Assembly: GCA_018711785.1 (NCBI GenBank)
Contig: DVHW01000062.1
Location: forward strand, 1 to 7,758
Length of the DNA: 7,758 nt
From: Candidatus Galloscillospira excrementavium
Lineage (GTDB): Bacteria; Bacillota; Clostridia; Oscillospirales; Oscillospiraceae
Reading direction: 5' to 3'
A model generated the notes under the pieces. That model did not search any database. It was given only the letters and a program-made list of their open reading frames with translations, and was not told the origin of the DNA. Positions 7,097-7,758 of this stretch are shown piece after piece (the stretch's first letter is position 1; each line of letters opens with the position of its first letter). A program made the position numbers and the translations under genes.

Positions 7097-7758
7097 TCAG
7101 CCCTTCTCCCGCTCGGCCACGAACGCCTTGATATTGGCGATCTGCTCCTCTACCGCCTTTTTCGCCGGGCCGCCGTAGACGGTTCTGCCGTTGACGCAGG
7201 TGTTCAGCTCCAGGGCCTGGTACACGTCCTCGTCAAAGGCCGAGGAGATGGAGCGGAAGTCCTTCAGAGGCAGGGTGTCCAGGGTCTCGCCGGTCTTGAT
7301 GCACATGTTGACCAGCCGGCCCACGATCATATAGGCCTCCCGGAAGGGCATGCCCTTCTTCACCAGGTAGTCGGCGCAGTCGGTGGCGTTGATGAAGCCC
7401 CCGGCGGCGGCGCTGCGCATATTTTTCTTCACCACCGTCAGGGTGTCCAGCATGGCGGTGAACACGGGCAGGCACATCTCCACGGTGTCGATGGCGTCAA
7501 AGACGCACTCCTTGTCCTCCTGCATGTCCTTATTATAGGCCAGGGGCAGGCCCTTCATCACGGTGAGCAGGGTGATCAGGGAGCCGTACACCCGGCCGGT
7601 CTTGCCCCGGACCAGCTCGGCCACGTCGGGGTTTTTCTTCTGGGGCATGATGGAGGAGCCGGTGGAGTAGGCGTCGTCCAGCTCCACGTACTTGAACTCC
7701 CAGGAGCACCAGAGGATGATCTCCTCGGAGAAGCGGGAGAGGTGCATCATCAAAATGG
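7097..7758 (-). CDS. argH: Argininosuccinate lyase, C-terminal part (cut by window edge)
   Basis: Splits argininosuccinate into arginine and fumarate, the last step of the pathway; a cytosolic homotetramer in the fumarase/aspartase superfamily. Only about 219 C-terminal codons are present; the frame is open through the right edge (the family is around 460 residues), so the apparent TTG/ATG starts near 7745-7753 are internal. The superfamily signature GSSIMPQKKNPD at about 7625-7660 carries the catalytic-loop serines. The helical core MKGLPLAYNKDMQEDKE follows, as usual for ArgH. The C-terminus EREKG and its TGA stop lie at the edge of a duplicated 74-bp segment; a second copy of this tail lies downstream. 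The distance to argC is now 231 nt instead of the few nucleotides seen at the other junctions. Confidence 0.96.
   Translation of the reverse strand, partial: ILMMHLSRFSEEIILWCSWEFKYVELDDAYSTGSSIMPQKKNPDVAELVRGKTGRVYGSLITLLTVMKGLPLAYNKDMQEDKECVFDAIDTVEMCLPVFTAMLDTLTVVKKNMRSAAAGGFINATDCADYLVKKGMPFREAYMIVGRLVNMCIKTGETLDTLPLKDFRSISSAFDEDVYQALELNTCVNGRTVYGGPAKKAVEEQIANIKAFVAEREKG
7102..7175 (-). repeat. Direct repeat, copy 2 (within intact argH)
   Basis: The partner of 6902-6975, forming the last part of the intact argH reading frame from GGPAKKAVEEQ to EREK. The argH stop at 7097-7099 falls just past its end, so the stop codon lies at the boundary with the palindromic segment. Confidence 0.92.

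Larger units (their letters stand above)
6976..7101. mobile_element. Possible small palindromic insertion element or excision scar
   Basis: About 126 bp lying between the two copies of the argH tail. It encodes no convincing protein but holds three consecutive hairpins (6981-7006, 7023-7050 and 7052-7077). Short terminal inverted matches, ggccgccg at 6968-6975 and cggcggcc at 7088-7095, frame it, though such GC words arise easily by chance. Size, palindromic content and position at a gene end fit a MITE- or REP-like non-autonomous element, or the remnant of a larger integrated element. Neither can be proven without seeing other copies in the genome. Confidence 0.45.

Noticed and set aside
6902..7175. 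CRISPR-like repeat-spacer arrangement
   Set aside because: Only two repeat units, each of coding argH sequence, with a 126-bp palindromic middle; no array and no cas gene.
6822..7178. 118-codon plus-strand frame across the argH-argC junction
   Set aside because: It is read through both copies of the argH tail in different frames plus the hairpin segment, as expected by chance rather than for a real protein.

Overview
This GC-rich window is almost entirely an arginine biosynthesis operon read on the minus strand. In transcription order, right to left: argH (3' part only, cut by the right edge), argC, argJ, a gene for a polytopic GT-C-type membrane glycosyltransferase, argB, argD and argF. Gene content, strong GAGGAGG-type Shine-Dalgarno sites, tight packing and high G+C suggest a high-GC Clostridia member of the Oscillospiraceae type (Flavonifractor/Intestinimonas-like gut bacteria). 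That placement is inference from style, not a database match.

Together the arg genes cover most of the route from N-acetylglutamate to arginine. ArgB phosphorylates N-acetylglutamate, ArgC reduces the acyl phosphate, ArgD transaminates the semialdehyde, and ArgJ moves the acetyl group back to glutamate and releases ornithine. ArgF makes citrulline and ArgH releases arginine from argininosuccinate. ArgG is not in the window and may lie upstream of argH. The promoter must also lie beyond the right edge. From argJ to argF the gene gaps are only 4, 10, 13 and 15 nt, and several stop codons overlap the next ribosome binding site.

Three things break the routine pattern. (1) The argH-argC junction (6866-7096) carries a second, slightly diverged copy of the last part of argH. 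It is 74 bp long, displaced by exactly 200 bp, with 3 mismatches. The two copies are separated by about 126 bp holding three successive hairpins. This looks like a small palindromic insertion element, or the scar of a larger one, that gave argH a new 3' end and left the old end stranded just in front of argC. (2) A 508-residue membrane glycosyltransferase gene with no obvious link to arginine sits between argJ and argB, with spacing as tight as the rest of the operon. (3) The argC-argJ gap is 100 bp, unusually long for this operon, and contains a strong GC hairpin; argC is of the short (type 2) class and argJ has an N-terminal insertion.

I see no tRNA, rRNA, CRISPR array, transposase, phage gene or defence gene. 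The long plus-strand open frames are antisense shadows of the real genes.
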